DNA of 57,167 nt from an uncultured Gammaproteobacteria bacterium (GCA_947259395.1 CAMYMN010000035.1:1-57167); one strand, 5' to 3'. Shown: positions 1 to 10,358, counted from the stretch's first letter. Notes: generated from the sequence alone by a model not told the origin. Translations and numbers: made by a program.

Positions 1-68
1 TCCCTTGTGCTGCGCGGAGTCGCAGTGTGCGCCAGCTTCCCGGATACTGGTGCAATATGCGGGCTAGC
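1..68. repeat. Dispersed MITE-like element, right part (copy A, cut by window edge)
   Basis: The terminal motif TGGTGCAATATGCGGGCTAG lies at 48-67 and matches, in the same orientation, the right ends near 15046, 30399 and 52174. The internal unit beginning CTTGTGCTGCGCGGAGTCGC at 4-27 is the unit seen in the copies at 19974-20088, 24884 and 30327. The left end lies outside the window. The element runs directly into the start region of the first gene. Confidence 0.7.
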
Positions 69-75
69 TAGTCCG

Positions 76-1017
76 TTGATCTATTCTCAAAGCATCGCGC
101 GCGGCGCTGCGTTCATCATTGCGTCGGAATTTTTGATTGCTGCGATGGGGGCGATCATCAAATCCGTAGCCGAAGGGCTACCTAATGAGATGATTGTGTT
201 CTTCCGTAACCTGTTTGGGTTGTTGGCGCTGATACCGTTGCTGACACGTGCCGGTATACCGGGCCTCAAGACGCGGGTATTTCATCTGCACCTCGTGCGT
301 GGGCTAGCCGGCGTGACGGCGATGTATTGTTTTTTCTACGCCATCGCGCACATCAAACTTGCCGATGCGATGCTGCTGAAATTGACTACTCCGATATTGA
401 TTCCGATGGTGGCGTTTTTCTGGCTGCAGGAGCGACTTTCGCGTTTGGCCCGTTACGCTTTGCTGGTAGGTTTTGCCGGTGTATTTCTGATCATCAGCCC
501 TGGCCTTGAGTTCAACTGGGTGATGCTGATCGCTTTGGCGGGCAGCGCGATGGCAGCGCTGGCTAAGGTGGCGATTAGGCGTTTATCGACTAGCGAGCCC
601 GCGGTGCGAATCGTGTTCTATTTCGCGGTGATAGCCGCTGCAGTATCCGCAGTGCCGCTACTTTGGGGCTGGCAGACACCCACCCTCAGACAATGGGGTT
701 TACTACTGGCTATCGGACCGCTGGCGACGCTGGCCCAATTGTTCATGACCCGCGGTTATGCCTCCGCGCCGGCGTCTCGGGTGGGAATCTTCACCTACTC
801 CTCGGTTATCTTCGGAGCCTCGCTGGGCTGGTTATTCTGGGATGAGTTGTGGGATCTGGTTTCGATCGCGGGCGCGGTGATGGTGGCAAGTGCGGGAGCC
901 ATGGCCCTGCATAGCACACGTCAAGACGTCCCGGATGAGGGCATCGCCTGGGAGGAGACACGATCACCGACGGACAATAGCTCCGGGAAGGCGGAACAAT
1001 ATGTACCCAATCCATGA
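76..1017 (+). CDS. EamA/DMT-family inner-membrane transporter
   Basis: About 313 residues with roughly ten hydrophobic segments and the two-fold repeat layout of the drug/metabolite transporter (EamA, RhaT-like) superfamily. Typical stretches are FFRNLFGLLALIPLL, the helix ending in YAIAHIKLADAMLLK, and WLFWDELWDLVSIAGAVMV in the second half. The C-terminal 30 residues are polar. The frame stays open to position 7, but everything before about 70 belongs to a dispersed repeat, so I prefer the TTG at 76; no clear ribosome-binding site decides this. Substrate cannot be read from sequence. It ends 7 bp from the convergent icd gene. Confidence 0.8.
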   Translation: MIYSQSIARGAAFIIASEFLIAAMGAIIKSVAEGLPNEMIVFFRNLFGLLALIPLLTRAGIPGLKTRVFHLHLVRGLAGVTAMYCFFYAIAHIKLADAMLLKLTTPILIPMVAFFWLQERLSRLARYALLVGFAGVFLIISPGLEFNWVMLIALAGSAMAALAKVAIRRLSTSEPAVRIVFYFAVIAAAVSAVPLLWGWQTPTLRQWGLLLAIGPLATLAQLFMTRGYASAPASRVGIFTYSSVIFGASLGWLFWDELWDLVSIAGAVMVASAGAMALHSTRQDVPDEGIAWEETRSPTDNSSGKAEQYVPNP

Positions 1018-1024
1018 GCTGCAG

Positions 1025-2791
1025 TTAGTCGTCTAATCCCCAGCCGAACTCCTCGACGATCTCGAACAAATCGGTATCTGACACTACTCCCACCGGCACC
1101 TGTTTTGCCTCGACAACCACTCGTCGAATATTGTGTTGCGACATAAGTGACGACACCGTCCTCAGGTTTGCCTCGGCAGGTACCGTCAGCAACGGTCGGC
1201 TGGTAATCTTATCGACTTTGACTTTAATGGTGGACTGATCTCCCCCAACGATCTTGGTAACAACATCGCGTTTGGTCATGATGCCCCAGTCGCCACCGTC
1301 CTTGGGCTGGACTAACACATAGCTGATATCGGCCTCACGCATCTTGTGCATGGCGTCTTCGACGCTGGTATCGGAGGGCACGCTGATTACCGGCGACATG
1401 ACTCCGGCGGCCGTAGTCGGTTGATGTCCGGATTCCCTCATTGCCTCCAGCGGATTGGCGACCCGTCTTTCTTCGCGTGCCCTGCGCTCCGCCTCCAGGG
1501 CCTCACGGCGTTCTCGTTCGAAACGAGAAAGATCTTCGGCGTCGCCGGTTATTTTGGCAATCAGGGCATCGGCGAAGGTGCTCGTCGACACCGTGTGCGC
1601 CCCATCCATTTGTCTGGCGAAATCGTAGGTGACGAACTTGTCCCCGATGACATTGGGATAAGCGGCATTGATCAGATCGGCGGCTTCTTTCCAACCCATG
1701 TACTCGAGCATCATCACCCCTGACAACAATAATGAGCTTGGATTGACCTTGTTCTGGTTGGCGTATTTGGGTGCGGTGCCATGCGTGGCCTCAAACACCG
1801 CCGCATCATCACCGATGTTAGCGCCGGGCGCGATGCCGACGCCGCCGACTTCAGCGGCCACCGCGTCGGACAGGTAATCACCGTTGAGGTTCATGGTTGC
1901 GAGCACGTCGAACTCCGCTGGACGCAGTTGCAGAAGCTGGAAAATAATGTCCGCGATCCGGTCCTTTATGACGATCTTGTCACGGGGACGTTTGCCTCCG
2001 TGCAGGTTGTACAATTCCTCCTCGGTGATGACTTCATCGGCAAACTCGTCCTTCGCCAGCTCGTAACCCCAATTGCGAAATGCTCCTTCCGTGAATTTCA
2101 TTATGTTTCCCTTGTGCACCAGGGTCACGCTCTCGCGGTCGTTGTCAATGGCATACTGGATCGCCTTGCGGATGAGGCGTTTTGAACCAAATGGGCTGAT
2201 CGGTTTGACGCCAATTCCGGCTTGTTCGAAAAAGCTTGCCCCCATCTGTTCACGTAGAAACTTAGCCAGTTTTTCGTTTTCTTCGCTGCCACTTTGGTAT
2301 TCGATGCCGGCGTATACATCCTCGGTGTTCTCGCGGAAAATGACCACATCGACCTGCTCCGGCGCTTTCATCGGCGAGGGTACACTTTGGTAGTAGCGAA
2401 CCGGTCGCACGCACGCGTAGAGATCAAGTTCCTGGCGAAGCGACACATTCAGCGAGCGGAAGCCGCCACCCACCGGCGTCGTGAGCGGACCCTTTATTGC
2501 CACAACCACGTCGCGTATCGCAGCGAGTGTTTCGGCGGGAAAATAATCTCCGTCATATAGAGCGGCGGACTTTTCACCCAGATACATTTCGCACCAATGA
2601 ATCTTGCGCTTGCCTGCATACGCCTTCTCGACCGCGGCATCCCACACTCGGAGGCTGGCATTGGTAATGTCGGGCCCGATGCCATCTCCCTCGATATAAC
2701 CCACAATGGCGTGGTCTGGAACCTGGAGTTTTCCGTTCTTGATGGTAATTCTTTCGCCAGAATCAGGAATCTTGATATGTTGATATGACAT
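1025..2791 (-). CDS. icd: NADP-type isocitrate dehydrogenase fused to a C-terminal CBS-domain pair
   Basis: This converts isocitrate to 2-oxoglutarate and CO2 in the TCA cycle. Residues 1-415 form a complete proteobacterial Icd, with the substrate loop [18 protein letters not shown] (the serine region phosphorylated by AceK in E. coli), [14 protein letters not shown] and [18 protein letters not shown] charged helical linker rich in Arg and Glu (about 415-455) leads into two CBS motifs (about 460-588: [18 protein letters not shown] and [15 protein letters not shown]). At 588 residues it is about 170 longer than a standard Icd. CBS pairs commonly bind adenine nucleotides, so allosteric control by energy state is a reasonable inference. 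The start is the ATG at 2791, where the family N-terminus begins; an open extension of 17 codons upstream looks unlike protein. Confidence 0.95.
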   Translation of the reverse strand: MSYQHIKIPDSGERITIKNGKLQVPDHAIVGYIEGDGIGPDITNASLRVWDAAVEKAYAGKRKIHWCEMYLGEKSAALYDGDYFPAETLAAIRDVVVAIKGPLTTPVGGGFRSLNVSLRQELDLYACVRPVRYYQSVPSPMKAPEQVDVVIFRENTEDVYAGIEYQSGSEENEKLAKFLREQMGASFFEQAGIGVKPISPFGSKRLIRKAIQYAIDNDRESVTLVHKGNIMKFTEGAFRNWGYELAKDEFADEVITEEELYNLHGGKRPRDKIVIKDRIADIIFQLLQLRPAEFDVLATMNLNGDYLSDAVAAEVGGVGIAPGANIGDDAAVFEATHGTAPKYANQNKVNPSSLLLSGVMMLEYMGWKEAADLINAAYPNVIGDKFVTYDFARQMDGAHTVSTSTFADALIAKITGDAEDLSRFERERREALEAERRAREERRVANPLEAMRESGHQPTTAAGVMSPVISVPSDTSVEDAMHKMREADISYVLVQPKDGGDWGIMTKRDVVTKIVGGDQSTIKVKVDKITSRPLLTVPAEANLRTVSSLMSQHNIRRVVVEAKQVPVGVVSDTDLFEIVEEFGWGLDD

Positions 2792-2917
2792 TGTTGGTGT
2801 TTCTTTATGCCTAATTGTTGGATAGGGTTGTGAAAGCAACAAGAGTTCCTATTATATCGATTAATCAGCGCATAAGAAGGTTCTCAGTTCTAAATTTTAT
2901 ATATCGAGAGTCCAACG

Positions 2918-4480
2918 ATGAATGCAAAAGGTGTGGTTGCGGCCGGACATCCCGGCACCGTAGAGGCAGCGGCGGAAATGCTACGCGCCGGCGGTAACGC
3001 CTTCGACGCAGCTATTGCGGCATTCTTCATGGCCTGTGTGGTGGAACCGGTACTCGCATCTCTTGGTGGCGGTGGGTTCATGCTCGCCCGGGACTCCAGC
3101 GGCGTCGCCAGGGTGTTCGATTTCTTTACGCAAACCCCCGGGACCCGGAGAGCGTCATCAGACCTCGACTTTTATCCGATAGTGGTTGATTTCGGCAGCG
3201 CCCAGCAGGAGTTTCACGTTGGGTTGGGCGCATGTGCGGTGCCCGGTTGTGTCCGCGGGATGTTTGATATCCACCGGCAATTAGGCCGGCTGCCGATGCG
3301 GGAGTTAGTACAGCCGGCGGTGCTGGCGGCTGGTACCGGCATCACCCTAAACGCCTTTCAAGCCTACATCTTCACCCTGGTATATCCCATTTACATGACT
3401 CCGTCGGCCAAACCATTGTTCGCTAGTGGCGAGCTAGAGGATCACATTGCGATTGAGGGCGAGACTTTAAGGTTCGAAAATCTCGCCGATACCATGGAGA
3501 TGTTGGCCATTGAGGGCGATGACTTATTTTATCGCGGTGAGATTGCACAACGCGCGGCCCGTATGTGCACTACTGGCGGAGGCCATCTGACGCGCCAGGA
3601 TTTCGAAAGCTACCGAGTCGAATTGCGCGAACCACTTTGTATCCGCTATAGAAATGCGAATCTGTTATTCAACCCACCCCCGAGTGCCGGGGGCTCGTTA
3701 ATCGGTTTCGGGCTTCGTTTGTTGGAAGAATCCGATGTCGGGCACCTGGAAGCCGATGGTTATGCATGTCTGCGGCTGTTAACAGAAGTCATGTTGCAAA
3801 CCTCGTTCGCGAGGATCGTGTGCATGGAAGCCGAGGGCGCCGAAGGTGACGAAAACATCTCCCGGAGGTTGCTGAGCGATCCGTTTCTTAATTTCTACCG
3901 GACCCGGATTCTGAACCACCACCGGTCGTTTCGTGGCACAACCCAAGTGAGCGTGATTGATGGGGAGGGAAACGTTGCCACGATGACAATCTCTAACGGC
4001 GAAGGCTGTGGCACCATCATTCCCGGGTCCGGCGTCATGCTGAACAACATGCTGGGAGAGGAGGATGTTAATCCCACCGGGTTTCATCTGTGGCAGCCTG
4101 ATCAACGCATGAGCTCAATGATGGCACCCACTATTGCCATGCTTCCCAACGGTCGTATTATTGCCACTGGATCAGGGGGATCGAGCCGTATTCGCACTGC
4201 GCTGTTACAGCTGCTAATCAACCTGATCGACTACGACATGGACCTGATTGCCGCAGTGCATGATCCAAGAATCCATATCGAAGACGAAGTGCTGAACATC
4301 GAAGGCGGTATCGATCCCGCGGTGGTCGCGCGATTGACCGCCGAGTTTCAGCACCATCGTGTGTTCGATGATCTGAATCTGTTCTTTGGCGGCGCGCATA
4401 CTGTGGTCCGTGACAGCAACGCACAGTTACTAGGGGAAGGAGACCCTCGGCGGGGTGGGGTGAGTCAAATCGTGGCGTAA
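2918..4480 (+). CDS. Gamma-glutamyltransferase-family protein (cytoplasmic type)
   Basis: An Ntn-hydrolase of the gamma-glutamyltranspeptidase family, 520 residues. The N-terminus has the family pattern GVVAAGHPGTVEAAAEMLRAGGNAFDAA and SLGGGGFML. The likely autoprocessing nucleophile is Thr341 in GTTQVSVID, which corresponds to TTHYSVVD of E. coli Ggt. The oxyanion-loop region GSGGSSRIRTALLQ is present. Unlike classical periplasmic Ggt there is no signal peptide, so a cytoplasmic enzyme acting on a gamma-glutamyl or related amide substrate is more likely than glutathione salvage in the periplasm. It is divergent from icd across a 126 bp gap with an AT-rich stretch before the start. Confidence 0.85.
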   Translation: MNAKGVVAAGHPGTVEAAAEMLRAGGNAFDAAIAAFFMACVVEPVLASLGGGGFMLARDSSGVARVFDFFTQTPGTRRASSDLDFYPIVVDFGSAQQEFHVGLGACAVPGCVRGMFDIHRQLGRLPMRELVQPAVLAAGTGITLNAFQAYIFTLVYPIYMTPSAKPLFASGELEDHIAIEGETLRFENLADTMEMLAIEGDDLFYRGEIAQRAARMCTTGGGHLTRQDFESYRVELREPLCIRYRNANLLFNPPPSAGGSLIGFGLRLLEESDVGHLEADGYACLRLLTEVMLQTSFARIVCMEAEGAEGDENISRRLLSDPFLNFYRTRILNHHRSFRGTTQVSVIDGEGNVATMTISNGEGCGTIIPGSGVMLNNMLGEEDVNPTGFHLWQPDQRMSSMMAPTIAMLPNGRIIATGSGGSSRIRTALLQLLINLIDYDMDLIAAVHDPRIHIEDEVLNIEGGIDPAVVARLTAEFQHHRVFDDLNLFFGGAHTVVRDSNAQLLGEGDPRRGGVSQIVA

Positions 4481-4554
4481 TGAATCAGGAACCACGCGCT
4501 CGTTACGCTCTGTCACCGGCGGTCAACCATCCAGGGTGAGCGACGTGTGACCAT

Positions 4555-5373
4555 TTACATCTTTGGTAACGAGGGAAGCTGGCGCGGCTTGTATCCCTCG
4601 GGTATTGCCATAGAAATCTCGCCGACGCCGGCAGCGAGTCTGGTTACGGTCATAACCGAGGACACCGGACCTGAGAAGTTGCGCATTTCCAACGGCAATC
4701 CATCCATCGGCATGCCGCTGAGTTCAGGAACCGAACCACTAAACTGTCCACTGATTTTACTGGCCTTTTCTGATAGCCGTTCTCCGAATGCCTGGATTGC
4801 CTTGATTGTTTGGTAGTCATCTCCCGGCAGATTCAATGCTGAGGGATCAGCCATACATAACTGAGCGATCTTTTGATTGTCGCTCATTACGTCGATCTGC
4901 CGACACTTCATGTTATTAATCGTCATCATCCCCCGCTGGATCAGTTTTTTCTTTGGCGGCGGGGGATCATCACTAGCTGGCATTCCAAAGTTACCCATCA
5001 TCTCCTTCATGCGCGCAGCTTGCTCCGGTGGCAGATTGGCAAGATTCTCTGCTAGCTGTTTTTGCACCATCGACATCATGCCTTGAGCACGATCACTGAG
5101 CTCGCTGATCTTTTGTTCATCTAAGCTCAGGTAAGTTTGTTCACCGTGATTGATTATCGTTATCGAAGAGCGTTCACGGTTGAACAAAAAATCAACTTGC
5201 GGATCACCGCCAGCGCCCTTAACAAAAATGGTTCCATCCTTGACGTACGCAATTTGAGCTGTTGTTTGCGTTGACCCCGATTCAGTGACGGAGAACTCGA
5301 TGGTAGTGTCGGCACAGACTGTCGCGCTACACAATGTTGTGGCTAGTGCCAGGGTTCGTTGCCGGCTATTCAT
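4555..5373 (-). CDS. Exported DUF4412-like protein of unknown function
   Basis: 272 residues with an N-terminal signal peptide (MNSRQRTLALATTLCSATVCA, cleavage after about residue 21). The mature part begins with a beta-rich segment (TTIEFSVTESGSTQTTAQIAYVKDGTIFVKG) and has an RSSITIINHGEQTYLSLDEQ stretch typical of DUF4412-like proteins that read a bound or deposited group. A Met/Gln-rich helical middle (about 90-140) and a PPPPKKK linker follow. Two cysteines, in MKCRQIDV and AQLCMADP, could form a disulfide. Function unknown; a periplasmic location is likely. It converges with the gene at 2918. Confidence 0.65.
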   Translation of the reverse strand: MNSRQRTLALATTLCSATVCADTTIEFSVTESGSTQTTAQIAYVKDGTIFVKGAGGDPQVDFLFNRERSSITIINHGEQTYLSLDEQKISELSDRAQGMMSMVQKQLAENLANLPPEQAARMKEMMGNFGMPASDDPPPPKKKLIQRGMMTINNMKCRQIDVMSDNQKIAQLCMADPSALNLPGDDYQTIKAIQAFGERLSEKASKISGQFSGSVPELSGMPMDGLPLEMRNFSGPVSSVMTVTRLAAGVGEISMAIPEGYKPRQLPSLPKM

Positions 5374-5413
5374 GCACGCTCCTTAGTTCCAAAGTGACAT
5401 TATCATTACTAAA

Positions 5414-7501
5414 TCATTCTGTTGAATCAGGTTCAGATTGTTGTACATGTGCACGCAATTCCTCCAATGACATCATTGGTGCCAAACATTGAACACCGGT
5501 GCACACGTAGGCGGTCATTGGCGCACGCATGACGCGTTCGTTGAGTATACCCGGTAACGATGCTGCATCACCGGGAATGGTCAACACAATACGACGTGGG
5601 GCGTAGTTTTGCTGATACATGTGAGTGGCGTCTTCGAGTAGCGAGTCTTCTCCGCGCAGTATTACGGTTTCGGTAGGGTAGAGATACTCTTCGGCAGCCA
5701 GTAGTAAGGCGCCATGAGCGGAAGGATAATGGTGCAGGCTTGCGGACAGCGCGCTCAAGGTTCTATCCGCTGCTTCGAGATATCTCGGTTCGCTCAACAC
5801 ATGACCCAAGCGCGACAACACCAGTGCCGCAATACCGTTCCCGGATGGAATCGCGTCATCCTGGGTCGGTTTGTGCCGGTGCAAGAGCTTTTCGTGGTCG
5901 TCGGAAGTAAAGTAGAACCCGCCGTACTGACTGTCTTCGAAACGCTGCAGTAAGATCTCTGTCAGCTCGATGGCGAAATCAAGATCACCATCACGCCACC
6001 GCGCTTGCACTAATTCCAAGGCCGCATCGATCATGAATACGTAATCATCCAAGTACGCATTCAGGTGGGTCTTGCCATCTTTAGTGGTGACCTGCAGGCG
6101 TTTATTGTTCCATAGGTTATGGCGGACGAAATCAAATGCCTGTTCCGCGGATTGCACGAAGTCATTGCGCCCTAACATGCGACCTGCATGTGCCATTCCC
6201 TTGACCATCAAGCCGTTCCAGGCGGTAAGGATTTTTTCGTCCCGGCCTGGCCACACACGCTGATTACGCGTTTGCAGTAATTTTTGTTTAACTGAATTCA
6301 ATAGCGCCTTGGTTTGTTCATGATCAATCCCGCAACGTTGGGCAACGACGTCAAACGGCGCATTGACATTGAGGTGCCACTTCCCTTCGAAGTTGGGCTG
6401 TCCGCGAAGCCCAAAGCGAATTTCCGCCGCCGACCACTCGTTATCAGTCAATAGGCCTTTGAGTTCTTCTGTCGTCCACGCGTAGAACTTACCCTCTTCA
6501 CCCTCCGAATCAGCATCCAGTGTCGAATAATAACCACCGTCCGATGACTGCATGTCACGTAACACCCATTCTCCGGTTTCAATGGCTACCTCACGAAACA
6601 AGGTATCGCCACTCGCAAGCCAAGTGTCCACCAACAGCGGCAGTAGCTGCGCGTTGTCGTACAGCATTTTTTCGAAATGTGGGACCATCCATCGATCATC
6701 CACGGAATAACGGCAAAATCCCCCCCCTAATTGGTCATAAATGCCGCCCTCGGCCATCGCCTGCAGCGTGTGCCGTACAATTAGTAAATCCTTAGGATTG
6801 GAGCTGCCTGTGTGCCGGTGCCGGGCCCAGTGGCGCAGGCACACTTCCAAGTTCGTGGGATGGGGAAACTTGGGCGCCGAACCGAAACCACCGTGCACCG
6901 GATCGTACTGGCTGGCTAGTTGTTCAAATGCCTGATCCAGGATCTCGGCTTGGACACTACCTTGGCCTCTGGAGCTGGCTTCGATTTGTGAGAACGCGTT
7001 CTTTACCGCCACGCCGTGCTCGCGAAGCCGGTCTTTTTTATTTTGGTAATAGTCGGTTACGCGCTCGAGTACTTCGACAAAACCTGGCATGCCGTGACGC
7101 GGTTGTTTAGGAAAATAAGTCCCCGCGAAGAACGGAACAAAATCATACGGGCTAATGACCACGTTGAGTGGCCATCCGCCAGGTCTCTGAGTGAGTAACT
7201 GATGTGCAGTCTGGTAGATCTTGTCAAGATCCGGTCTTTCCTCTCGATCCACTTTCACACAAACGTAGTGTTGGTTCATGTATTGCGCTACTTGTTGGTC
7301 TTCAAACGACTCATGCTCCATTACGTGACACCAGTGGCACGCGGAGTAGCCAATGGACACCAGAATGGGCCGGTTTTCGGCCTGGGCCTTGGACAGCGCC
7401 TCCGCACCCCATGGATACCAGTCCACCGGATTGTAGGCGTGCTGTAACAGGTAGGGGCTGGTCTCATCGATCAGGCGATTGTGTTGTTTAGCTTGGTTCA
7501 T
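5414..7501 (-). CDS. DUF255 thioredoxin-fold protein with (alpha/alpha)6 barrel (YyaL/SPATA20-like)
   Basis: About 695 residues. The N-terminal thioredoxin-like domain carries the family signature [21 protein letters not shown] and a CHWCHVM active-site motif. It is followed by the long glycosidase-like alpha/alpha barrel with [14 protein letters not shown] and [16 protein letters not shown]. The family is universal but poorly characterised; a redox or mannose-epimerase-like role has been proposed from structure. I chose the ATG at 7501 because the conserved family N-terminus starts there; the frame is open for 48 more codons upstream without family likeness and no strong ribosome site marks either start. 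Confidence 0.88.
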   Translation of the reverse strand: MNQAKQHNRLIDETSPYLLQHAYNPVDWYPWGAEALSKAQAENRPILVSIGYSACHWCHVMEHESFEDQQVAQYMNQHYVCVKVDREERPDLDKIYQTAHQLLTQRPGGWPLNVVISPYDFVPFFAGTYFPKQPRHGMPGFVEVLERVTDYYQNKKDRLREHGVAVKNAFSQIEASSRGQGSVQAEILDQAFEQLASQYDPVHGGFGSAPKFPHPTNLEVCLRHWARHRHTGSSNPKDLLIVRHTLQAMAEGGIYDQLGGGFCRYSVDDRWMVPHFEKMLYDNAQLLPLLVDTWLASGDTLFREVAIETGEWVLRDMQSSDGGYYSTLDADSEGEEGKFYAWTTEELKGLLTDNEWSAAEIRFGLRGQPNFEGKWHLNVNAPFDVVAQRCGIDHEQTKALLNSVKQKLLQTRNQRVWPGRDEKILTAWNGLMVKGMAHAGRMLGRNDFVQSAEQAFDFVRHNLWNNKRLQVTTKDGKTHLNAYLDDYVFMIDAALELVQARWRDGDLDFAIELTEILLQRFEDSQYGGFYFTSDDHEKLLHRHKPTQDDAIPSGNGIAALVLSRLGHVLSEPRYLEAADRTLSALSASLHHYPSAHGALLLAAEEYLYPTETVILRGEDSLLEDATHMYQQNYAPRRIVLTIPGDAASLPGILNERVMRAPMTAYVCTGVQCLAPMMSLEELRAHVQQSEPDSTE

Positions 7502-7725
7502 TGACGCCAACAATAACCGAGTAAAAGAGTCAGGCATTAAAACCGAATTATCGGCCGCTCGCAAGTTCGGGGTGCCATGGATTCCGCTATCAACCGGCCG
7601 GCAACGACTCGATGGTACCGATCTGATGCGCAAAGTCTTAAACATTCGGTAAGGTTTTTGTGCCGGGATGTTGCGCTATAGTATCCGCCGGCCTCAACTG
7701 CCCGCTGACGTATTAGCCATTAGCC

Positions 7726-8532
7726 ATGCTCACGCATCCCAATTTCGATCCGGTCGCATTTAGTGTCGGGCCAATCCAGGTGCACTGGTATGGTCTGATG
7801 TACCTGGTCGGTTTTTTGGGCGGTTATTGGTTAGGCGTCTCCCGCGCCGGACGCCCCGGGTCGCTGTGGCGGCAACAGGAGGTGGCGGACCTGTTGTTCT
7901 ACGTCGCCGTAGGTGTCATCGTCGGTGGCAGATTCGGTTACATATTGTTCTACAACCCCGGTTATTACCTGCAACACCCGCTGGAAATACTCTACCTTTG
8001 GACCGGTGGGATGTCCTTTCACGGGGGGTTGTTGGGAGTGTTGGCGGCCATGTGGCTGTATGGCCGCAACACACGTCGGCCATTCTTGGCGGTCACCGAT
8101 TTTTTGGCGCCTCTGGTACCGGTGGGTCTAGGCGCGGGCCGGATCGGGAACTTTATCAACCAGGAGCTATGGGGAAAGGTCACCGCCATGCCCTGGGGCA
8201 TGCGTTTTCCTGCCACCGATCCGAGCGCGCAAGTTCGTCATCCATCAATGCTGTATGAAGCGTTCCTCGAGGGTTTGGTGTTGTTTGTGGTGCTGTGGAT
8301 TTATTCGGCCCGACCGCGGGCGACCGGTGCGGTCTCTGGTTTGTTCCTCTTTGGTTATGGTGTGTTTCGGTTCGTGGTTGAGTTTGTGCGTTTACCCGAT
8401 GCGCATATTGGATACCTAGCGATGGGCTGGGTTACCGTCGGTCAGCTGCTGAGTGTGCCGATGATCGTCGTGGGCCTCTGGTTGCTGCTCAGAACACCGG
8501 GTGCTAGCGGGTCAATCGGGTCCGCCCAATGA
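7726..8532 (+). CDS. lgt: Prolipoprotein diacylglyceryl transferase
   Basis: Lgt transfers diacylglycerol from phosphatidylglycerol to the lipobox cysteine of preprolipoproteins, the first step of lipoprotein maturation in the inner membrane. The 268-residue protein has about seven membrane segments and the diagnostic sequences [23 protein letters not shown] and [15 protein letters not shown], including the essential arginine and asparagine. The C-terminal half keeps [13 protein letters not shown] and FRFVVEFVR. The start ATG follows a 224 bp gap from the divergent DUF255 gene. The lipoprotein at 27839 is a candidate client. Confidence 0.96.
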   Translation: MLTHPNFDPVAFSVGPIQVHWYGLMYLVGFLGGYWLGVSRAGRPGSLWRQQEVADLLFYVAVGVIVGGRFGYILFYNPGYYLQHPLEILYLWTGGMSFHGGLLGVLAAMWLYGRNTRRPFLAVTDFLAPLVPVGLGAGRIGNFINQELWGKVTAMPWGMRFPATDPSAQVRHPSMLYEAFLEGLVLFVVLWIYSARPRATGAVSGLFLFGYGVFRFVVEFVRLPDAHIGYLAMGWVTVGQLLSVPMIVVGLWLLLRTPGASGSIGSAQ

Positions 8533-8624
8533 CGCCACGGTTTGTTCGCCACATAGCCACTGTATTAAACTATTGTAACGAATAGTATTGGTTAACAATA
8601 TTGGCGGACCGTTGGAGGTGAGTG

Positions 8625-8840
8625 ATGATCGTAGAGACCACAGACCCGATTACTGGCAACGACGTTACGGATCTCGAGAACGCGCCTTACGTCATCGACG
8701 GGGACCTCAAGATCTATTTTGAATCGGAGGAAAGCAAAGCCCAGTTTTTGGCGATCGAAGTGGAGAACCCGGCCGAAGATCTTCCATCAGGTCTGGACAA
8801 TCCGGCGCCGATGGGGCCTGGAGACTTCAAACGGACTTAA
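8625..8840 (+). CDS. Small acidic protein of unknown function
   Basis: 71 residues, strongly acidic, no cysteine, no signal peptide and no membrane segment. GGAGG at 8614-8618 lies 6 nt before the ATG at 8625, which supports translation and makes this ATG better than the GTG immediately upstream. The sequence DGDLKIYFESEESKAQFLAIEVENP suggests a short beta-alpha fold. The tail is rich in Pro and Asp. I do not recognise a family. It follows lgt by 92 bp and could be read with it. Confidence 0.6.
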   Translation: MIVETTDPITGNDVTDLENAPYVIDGDLKIYFESEESKAQFLAIEVENPAEDLPSGLDNPAPMGPGDFKRT

Positions 8841-8958
8841 TTGGGACATCGCCGTGTCGCTTCCCGGACACGGGTCCTCCATAACCACAATACCGCTGGC
8901 AGCCGCGGCCCGTTTACGCCTGCGGCGGTCGCGCGGTTCGGTGAATTTCCTCAGTGAC

Positions 8959-8986
8959 TTGACTTTTAGTCACCGCAGCTTATGTT
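8959..8986 (+). promoter_or_regulatory. Candidate sigma-70 promoter for the gene at 9014
   Basis: TTGACT (8959-8964) and TATGTT (8981-8986) are separated by 16 bp, inside a short AT-rich patch of the 173 bp gap before the coiled-coil protein gene. Assigned by pattern only. Confidence 0.4.
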
Positions 8987-9013
8987 AAAAATAGGGCCCC
9001 ACCGTTAGTCCTT

Positions 9014-9637
9014 ATGAAGCTTGTGAATCGACTCATCGCGTTATCGATAATCACTGTGTTTGCCGCGCCCTTTGCTGATGCGCAGGAGCAAACTATAAAG
9101 AAGTGTAAGGACGCCAGCGGAAAATGGCATTACGGCGATATCGCCGCCGCCGAATGTGCTCGTTCCCGCGTGACCGAAATCGATAAACGCGGATTGAAGG
9201 TCGACGTGCACGAAGCACCACCGACCAGGGAGGAATTGGAGGCGGCAAGAGCGGCAGAGGTCACACGGCAACAAGAGCAGGCACGCGCTCAGGAGCAACG
9301 CAGTCGTGAAAACCATTTATTGACGATCTATGACAGTGAGCAGAGCATAATTCTTGCCCGCGATGCGCGTTTGGTGTCGATCGACAAGATGCTGAAGAGC
9401 GACGAAAATTACAAGGCAAAATTACAAGAGAACCTCAACGGCCTGGAGAAACTCGTTGCTAAGGCGTCGCCTGATGATCCAGTGCACAAGGACATCGAGG
9501 CGCTGCGCAACCAGATCCGCGAGTACGAAGAAGCCATTGATTCCCGGTTGCGCAAACGCGAACTGGTAATCGGGCGCTATAACAGCGACCTGAATCGCTA
9601 TCGAGATATTGTGAAGCGCCGTAAAGCGGCCAAGTAG
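9014..9637 (+). CDS. Exported DUF4124-like coiled-coil protein
   Basis: 207 residues with a clear signal peptide (cleavage near residue 23, PFADA/QEQ). The mature N-terminus KKCKDASGKWHYGD with a second cysteine in AAECARSRV resembles the DUF4124 motif common in gammaproteobacterial envelope proteins. From about residue 70 the protein is a long charged helix, probably coiled coil (EELEAARAAEVTRQQEQARA, then KLQENLNGLEKLVAK). A periplasmic scaffolding role is possible but unproven. It is the last gene before the apr operon. Confidence 0.7.
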   Translation: MKLVNRLIALSIITVFAAPFADAQEQTIKKCKDASGKWHYGDIAAAECARSRVTEIDKRGLKVDVHEAPPTREELEAARAAEVTRQQEQARAQEQRSRENHLLTIYDSEQSIILARDARLVSIDKMLKSDENYKAKLQENLNGLEKLVAKASPDDPVHKDIEALRNQIREYEEAIDSRLRKRELVIGRYNSDLNRYRDIVKRRKAAK

Positions 9638-9765
9638 TCGGCCCACTAGTCGGTCCGCCCGGTCACGCGGGCTATTTCCCTAGGAAGGATACGTGAATAA
9701 AGGATTCTTATGCGCGGTTCCGCAAAAATGATTAGTTTTACGCAACGGAACTCATTACCCTTTCA

Positions 9766-9811
9766 GATCCCCCGAGCCTGAGGCTGGTGCGGCCGTATTC
9801 GCACCGGGATC
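9766..9811 (+). promoter_or_regulatory. Potential structured leader upstream of aprB (three-way-junction fold)
   Basis: GATCCC (9766-9771) can pair with GGGATC (9806-9811) and enclose two hairpins: AGC/GCT at 9775-9777 and 9783-9785, and GGTGCG/CGCACC at 9786-9791 and 9800-9805. It lies about 85 bp before aprB in a 256 bp gap and has no T-run, so it is not an ordinary terminator. It could be a 5' leader structure of the apr transcript. No known riboswitch class was recognised. Confidence 0.3.
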
Positions 9812-9893
9812 CTGCCCACATGGGGACAAGGTCGAATAGACCACGTCTTGAAACTTGAGTAATTCAAAAATAACGGTTTGACGGAGAGCGATA

Positions 9894-10358
9894 ATGCCTA
9901 CATTTGTACGAACTGATAAATGCGATGGCTGCAAAGGTCAGGACAAGACCGCCTGTATGTATATCTGCCCCCATGATCTTATGCGTTTGGATAAAGATGG
10001 GTCAGAGACCGGTCATGCGATGAAGGCTTATAACCAAGAGCCTGAACAATGTTGGGAGTGTTACAGCTGCGTGAAGATTTGTCCGCAACAGGCGATCGAG
10101 TGTCGTCATTACGCAGACGTCGTTCCGCTGGGTGCCTCGGTGCAGCCGCTGCGTGGTTCCGAGTCGATCATGTGGACGATCAAGTTCCGCAACGGCACCA
10201 TGAAACGATTCAAGTTCCCGATTCGAACGACCGCGGAAGGCTCGGTTGATCCATACAGCGCAAAACCCGAGGCGAACCTTGACGAGCTCACTGATCACTC
10301 GACACTGTTTACCAAGGGTACGCATTCCTGCGATATGAGTCAGTTCGGCGCGGCGTAA
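9894..10358 (+). CDS. aprB: Adenylylsulfate reductase, beta subunit (iron-sulfur)
   Basis: AprB is the electron-transfer subunit of dissimilatory APS reductase. The 154-residue protein carries two ferredoxin-type cysteine sets: CDGCKGQDKTACMYICPHDL with the insertion typical of AprB, and CWECYSCVKICPQQAIEC. The C-terminal tail (PYSAKPEANLDELTDHSTLF), which wraps around AprA in known structures, is present. GGAGA precedes the ATG at good spacing. In sulfur oxidisers the enzyme runs from sulfite plus AMP to APS; the Qmo-type proteins at 38.7-43.8 kb are the likely partner. aprA follows after 91 bp. No aprM or sat gene is in the window. Confidence 0.97.
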   Translation: MPTFVRTDKCDGCKGQDKTACMYICPHDLMRLDKDGSETGHAMKAYNQEPEQCWECYSCVKICPQQAIECRHYADVVPLGASVQPLRGSESIMWTIKFRNGTMKRFKFPIRTTAEGSVDPYSAKPEANLDELTDHSTLFTKGTHSCDMSQFGAA

